Below, one piece after another: positions 7,228-10,856 of a stretch of 10,856 bases of DNA. Every line of letters begins with the position of its first letter. Position 1 is the first letter of the stretch. Where the stretch lies: positions 1 through 10,856 of the forward strand of contig JAAYLO010000173.1 in NCBI GenBank assembly GCA_012521855.1. The letters are read 5' to 3'. The notes beneath the pieces are model-generated. The model did no database searches. It was given only the letters and a program-made list of their open reading frames with translations, and was not told the origin of the DNA. The position numbers were made by a program, and so were the translations under genes. This DNA is from Halanaerobiaceae bacterium. GTDB lineage: Bacteria > Bacillota > Halanaerobiia > Halanaerobiales > DTU029.

Positions 7228-7911
7228 TTATTTTTTATAAGAATGGCTCTCTCTTGCAATTTCTTCCGGAGAGTCGCTTTGAAAAAAGGCCCTCCCCATA
7301 ATAATCTTATCGGCACCAGATTCCAGACATTTTCCTGCAATTATCCTATTTATACCCCCATCTACAGATAATACGATTTTCTTATTGTCCTTTATCATCA
7401 TGCTCAATTCTCTAATTCTTTCATATGCTTCTGTTTGAAAAATAGAATTTTCCAGTCCCGGATTAGTACACATCAACAGAAATTCATCTACTTCAGGAAT
7501 ATATTTTTTTAGAAGACTCAATTCTGTTTCAGGTGATATTGCTAATCCGCAAGAAATTCCCCTGCTTTTTACCATTTCTATCACTCTGAATATTTCTTTT
7601 TCAGATTCTTCTTCAACGTGAAACAGGATACTATTTATATCTAAGCCCAAAAACCTTTCTACAAATGATGCTGTATTATATGTCATAAAGTGAATATCCA
7701 GTGGTATCCTGAAATTTTTGTGAATCGAATTTATCAGGGGAATATTTAATCCTATTGAAGGCACAAAATGTCCATCCATTATATCTACATGTAAAAAATC
7801 TGCACCAACTTTTATTACTTTTTCAATATCTTTTTTCATTTGCATATAATCTGCAGCAAAAGCAGAAATTGATAAATAAGCCACTGTCACCTGTCCTTTT
7901 CTATTCGTCAT
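7228..7911 (-). CDS. Ribulose-phosphate 3-epimerase family protein
   Basis: 227 aa TIM-barrel. Family residues are present: HVDIMDGHFVPSIG (His41, Asp43), LDIHFM (His74), and SVDGGI (Asp184), the expected metal and acid/base set, plus GADKIIMGRAFF at the final phosphate site. Unlike typical Rpe, the NPGFGGQ phosphate loop is replaced by NPGLENS and HLM by HFM, so the substrate may be another ketose phosphate (compare allulose-6-phosphate 3-epimerase). It is the last gene of the pentose operon and overlaps the SIS gene. The ATG at 7911 has a weak ribosome site; a GTG at 7884 lies 9 nt after AAAGGA and begins VAYLSIS, where the family usually starts, so 7884 is a serious alternative. General role: interconverting D-ribulose 5-phosphate and D-xylulose 5-phosphate, or an analogue. 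Confidence 0.8.
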   Translation of the reverse strand: MTNRKGQVTVAYLSISAFAADYMQMKKDIEKVIKVGADFLHVDIMDGHFVPSIGLNIPLINSIHKNFRIPLDIHFMTYNTASFVERFLGLDINSILFHVEEESEKEIFRVIEMVKSRGISCGLAISPETELSLLKKYIPEVDEFLLMCTNPGLENSIFQTEAYERIRELSMMIKDNKKIVLSVDGGINRIIAGKCLESGADKIIMGRAFFQSDSPEEIARESHSYKK

Positions 7912-8530
7912 ATAAAGATTTCCCTGTTAGTTTTTTACCTACTGCTCCCCCTGGATGTATTATGGCAAATTGTTCTCTTGAATACCCTTTTATTCGTGTT
8001 ATTGCAACAGCAATGGCGTCGAATAAGGCAATAATTGCCAGGATGCTGGAGGTAGCCAGCATATTAAAATCATCAGATTCTCTGCTGATTTTCACCTTTA
8101 AAAAAATATCACTTTTCTGTGCCAGTTCAGACTGCTCATTTTCTGTAACAGCTATGATCTTTCCTTTCTTTTGCCTGACAGGAGCAAGAAGACTATTTAT
8201 CTCTTTTGTCTCTCCTCCCTTTGAAAAAAGAATTACTATATCACCTTCCTCTACAACACCTAAACCGCCGTGAACTGCATCAGAGGGTATCATCATTATA
8301 GCAGGGCAGTCAATACAACAGAGAGTATGGGCAATCTTTTTTGCCGCCTGGGCAGAGGTACCGCAACCAGAAGTAATAATTTTCCCTTTACAATTTGCCA
8401 GCTTCAGAACTACTTCTTCAATTTTTTCTTTATCACAATTTTCCAGGATTTCTTTAAGGGCCTCAATTTCCAGAAGAAGTGTATTCTTAATACTATTTTG
8501 TATTATCTCATTCATACTGGCATCACGCAT
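7901..8530 (-). CDS. SIS-domain sugar-phosphate isomerase (KdsD/GutQ-like, no CBS domains)
   Basis: About 209 aa from the ATG at 8530. It is a single SIS domain resembling the N-terminal half of arabinose-5-phosphate isomerase: IITSGCGTSAQAAKKIAHTL, PSDAVHGGLG, LFSKGGETKEI, IAVTENEQSELA, and a closing IIHPGGAVGKKL with the conserved histidine. The usual GKSG is changed to GCGTS, and the paired CBS domains of KdsD (about 120 residues) are absent. The likely reaction is aldose-ketose isomerisation of a phosphosugar; exact substrate unknown. Start: an ATG at 8575 exists, but its first 15 codons lie in what should be the end of araD. The ATG at 8530 overlaps the true araD stop, with AGG 6 nt upstream; ATG 8515 (MNEIIQN) also fits the family. 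Confidence 0.8.
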   Translation of the reverse strand: MRDASMNEIIQNSIKNTLLLEIEALKEILENCDKEKIEEVVLKLANCKGKIITSGCGTSAQAAKKIAHTLCCIDCPAIMMIPSDAVHGGLGVVEEGDIVILFSKGGETKEINSLLAPVRQKKGKIIAVTENEQSELAQKSDIFLKVKISRESDDFNMLATSSILAIIALFDAIAVAITRIKGYSREQFAIIHPGGAVGKKLTGKSLYDE

Positions 8531-9232
8531 TCTTTGCCTGTCCATAATAAGAATTTTCCCCAAATTTGCGGTCATAATACTTGTCAGCCAATTCCTGCTG
8601 AATGACAGGACAGGTCCCCTGTGACATTACCATGTTACAGTAAGCCATTTTTGCTATATATTCCAACACCATACTATTTGTAACTGCTTCTTCTGGCGAT
8701 CCCCCCAGACAAAAGGGCCATGGCTACGTACTAGAACTGCTGACATTCTGCGGCAGTCCAGTCCCTCCATCGTTTCCAAAATTACTTTACCTGTATTTTC
8801 TTCATAGTTGCAGTTGATTTCCTGTGAAGTCATTAAACGGGTTACAGGTATTTCTCCATAGAAATAATCACTATGAGTAGTTCCTAAACAGGGTAAGCCG
8901 TTTCCTGATTGAGCCCACATTGTAGCATATTGAGAGTGTGTATGTACAACACCCTTAATACCTTTATCTTTAAATGCCTTATATATTACTAAATGGGTAG
9001 GTGTATCTGTAGAAGGAGCATACTCACCCTCTATAACATTCCCGTCCAGATCTACCACAATCATGTGTTCTATGCCCATTTCACTGTATTTAACTCCACT
9101 TGCCTTGATGACTACCAGGCCTGTTTCCTCATCATATCCTGATACATTGCCCCAGGTGGATATTACCAGATTATTTCTCTTCAAATCAAGATTGCTTTCA
9201 AGTACTCTTTCTTTAAGTTCTTTTAGTCCCAA
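8523..9232 (-). pseudogene. araD: L-ribulose-5-phosphate 4-epimerase AraD, frameshifted
   Basis: Class II aldolase-fold enzyme converting L-ribulose 5-phosphate to D-xylulose 5-phosphate. The first frame (9232-8654) gives an almost exact family sequence: STWGNVSGYD, STDTPTH (Asp76), VVHTHSQYATMWA (His97, His99), GTTHSDYFYG (Asp122), and HGPFVWG (His171), covering the zinc ligands. After Trp176-Gly177 the frame turns into unrelated residues (DRQKKQLQ) and stops. The other frame continues the family: GSPEEAVTNSMVLEYIAKMA and finally DKYYDRKFGENSYYGQ, ending in TGA at 8523. The break is a G6 run (plus-strand C at 8701-8706); seven G would restore 236 aa, close to the usual 231. The missing tail carries the C-terminal tyrosine region (Tyr229 in E. 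coli). The TTG start has AGGGG at 8 nt. It could be a sequencing error, real decay or slippage. Confidence 0.88.
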
Positions 9233-9243
9233 TTTAATCGCCC

Positions 9244-10835
9244 CTATCTGTTAATGTGTTTGTTCCTCTGCCTTTCGGCCAGATCTTTTAGTCTCTTCAT
9301 TACGTCATTTGTACCCCGTCCAAAATAATCATGTAATATTTCATATTCCTCATAAAGCTTATCATATATTCTGGCTGTATCAGGATCAGGATGATAGACG
9401 ATATTCTGCTGATTTGCCATGACTTTAATAGCTTCATCAACTGTATCAAAACCGCCCCTGCTTTTTCCTGCTGCTACAGCACCCCAGATGGCTGAGGAAA
9501 GTGCCGGATTCTGTGATGAACCAGCTATTTTTATATCCATATCAAGGACATCAGCATAAATCTGCATAATGAACTTATTTTTTTGGCAATACCTCCTGTT
9601 ATCACCAGTGAATCAATGGGTACATTATGATTTATAAACGTTTCTATTATTTTTCTTGTACCAAAAGCAGTTACTTCAATCAGAGCACGGTATATATCTT
9701 CCGGTTGAGTTTGAAGGGTACATCCCAGTAAAACACCTGATAGTTTTCCATCTACCAGTACTGATCTGTTTCCATTCCACCAATCCAGGGCAATCAATCC
9801 GGATTCCCCCGGAGCTTTTTGTGCTGCTTTTTCACACAAATAAAGGTGAATGTTTTTACCTTCAGATTTCGCCCTCTCCAGGTATTCTCCAGGTACACAA
9901 TTATCTATAACCCACTGAAAATGATCACAAACACAGCTCTGCCCTGCTTCATATCCAATAAATCCAGGATTCATACCATCGACAACATATCCGCAGATAC
10001 CAGGCACCTCATACTCTTTTTCAGCCAGTAACATATGACAGGTCGATGTCCCCATGACTGCCAGCATTATCCCTGCTTTATTTATACCGGCACCTACCAA
10101 TGCCCCTGCTGCATCCAGATGACCTACAGATACAGCTGTGCCTTCACAAAGACCTGTCATTTTAGCTGCTGAAGCCGTGATTTCCCCGGCCATGGTTCCT
10201 ACTGGCCTGATTTCACCAATTAATTTCTCTTCTACAACATTTTCCAGTCCCGGATCAAGGGATCTAAAAAATTCTTTTGAAGGATATCCATCTGTTTTGC
10301 TCCATATAGCTTTATAGCCTGCTGGACAGGCACTACGAACCATTTTTCCGGTAAGTTGAAATACGATCCAGTCACAGGCCTCAATAAAACAATCCATATA
10401 ATTATAAACTTCAGGAGCTTCTTTATAGATCTGCCAGAGTTTCGGGAACAACCATTCACTGGAAATTTTGCCGCCATATCTCGTAAGGAAAGACTCTCCG
10501 CGTTCAGCAGCTATCCGGTTCAGTTCATCTGCTTCAGGCTGTGCTGCATGATGTTTCCATAACTTTACATATGCATGAGGGTCGGATTTAAACTTTTCCA
10601 GAAAACAGAGGGGAGTACCATCTTTCAAAATTGGTAATACAGTACAGGAAGTAAAGTCTATCCCCACTCCTACAACTTGTTCTGGTTTTATATTTGCCTT
10701 TTTCATTACATCTCTTACTGTTGTACGTAAAAAATATTTTCTATTTCTTTTTTTATATCCAGGATGATTTTTTCTTGAAATTGTTGTATAATAGTATTCA
10801 TAAGAAGACTCCTTTCTAAATGTTTTGTTTGTCAC
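9244..10835 (-). pseudogene. araB: Ribulokinase AraB, 5'-truncated and frameshifted
   Basis: FGGY-family kinase making L-ribulose 5-phosphate from L-ribulose and ATP. Family homology runs from about residue 36 (LRTTVRDVMKKANI): GVGIDFTSCTVLPI, HAYVKLWKHHAAQPEAD, RYGGKISSEW, ACDWIVFQLTG, VSVGHLDAAGALVGAG, MGTSTCHMLL, GYEAGQS, LIALDWWNGNRSVLVDG, FGTRKIIETF and GGIAKK. Two lesions are visible. First, the normal N-terminus of roughly 60-65 residues with the DxGT-type phosphate motif is absent; residues 1-34 are unrelated and the GTG start has no spaced Shine-Dalgarno. Second, the frame is lost at an A7 run (plus-strand T at 9578-9584); an eighth A gives GGIAKKNKFIMQIYADV and continues to HDYFGRGTNDVMKRL, ending at 9244. 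Both halves together are about 530 codons against about 560 usual. It precedes araD by 11 nt. Confidence 0.88.
10715..10801 (-). CDS. 28-codon leader ORF with a perfect ribosome site, overlapping araB
   Basis: The ATG at 10801 has AAGGAG (10814-10809) at 7 nt, the best translation start near the right edge. It lies in a different frame from the araB homology. It encodes a short charged peptide (MNTIIQQFQEK..., IKKEIENIF) and stops with TAA at 10715. An in-frame araB ATG (10706) follows 8 nt later, so reinitiation is possible. The peptide may be the first codons of another gene fused to a truncated araB, or a true leader peptide. I recognise no family. A TAAAAT hexamer at 10846-10841 could be its -10 box; the -35 would lie outside the window. 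Confidence 0.4.
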   Translation of the reverse strand: MNTIIQQFQEKIILDIKKEIENIFYVQQ

Positions 10836-10856
10836 TTAACATTTTATCAAATAAGG

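Noticed and set aside
7228..8530. Hexulose-phosphate synthase plus phosphohexuloisomerase (formaldehyde-fixing) pair
   Set aside because: The barrel protein carries the Rpe motif HVDIMDGHFVP and the matching histidine and aspartate residues, not the DxKxxD motif of the synthase.

Overview
The window is AT-rich, with Shine-Dalgarno-led genes and AT-rich intergenic DNA. The gene families (Amidase_6-type exported protein, YkuD L,D-transpeptidase with peptidoglycan-binding domains, DUF2905, paired short ChrA proteins, Bacillota-style AraB/AraD) point to a low-GC Firmicute of Clostridia or Halanaerobiales type. That placement is inferred from family content; there is no rRNA or marker gene here to fix it.

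Layout. Positions 134-1288 (+) hold a membrane-anchored amidase-domain protein, the only plus-strand gene. It converges on a minus-strand cell-envelope pair: an L,D-transpeptidase (2567-3502) and, 21 nt downstream, an anchored protein resembling an ABC sugar-binding protein (1304-2545). Next on the minus strand are tatD (3930-4739) and a small DUF2905 membrane protein (3703-3939). The latter overlaps the tatD stop and has no canonical start codon. Upstream of these are a CPBP intramembrane protease (4801-5670) and a two-gene short-chain chromate-transporter operon (5762-6831), which has a near-consensus sigma-A promoter (TTGCCA-17-TATAAT).

The intergenic region 6832-7227 carries that promoter, a GGGACGGTTC-type repeat motif, a short possible coding remnant and a strong terminator for the next operon. 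From 7228 to the right edge is a minus-strand pentose operon in the order araB, araD, SIS-domain isomerase, ribulose-phosphate 3-epimerase family protein. L-ribulose would be phosphorylated by AraB, converted to D-xylulose 5-phosphate by AraD, and the last two enzymes would interconvert other pentulose or aldose phosphates.

The main observation is that this pentose operon is broken at its front end. araB lacks about the first 60-65 residues, including the N-terminal phosphate-binding motif. In their place is an unrelated short leader with a perfect Shine-Dalgarno in another frame. araB also has a -1 frameshift at an A7 run, and araD has a -1 frameshift at a G6 run that removes its conserved C-terminus. 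Each frameshift is repaired exactly by one extra base in the run. The two downstream genes and all other genes in the window are open, so either the upper pathway is decaying or the two runs are slippage or phase-variable sites. I did not find a convincing new defence or mobile system.
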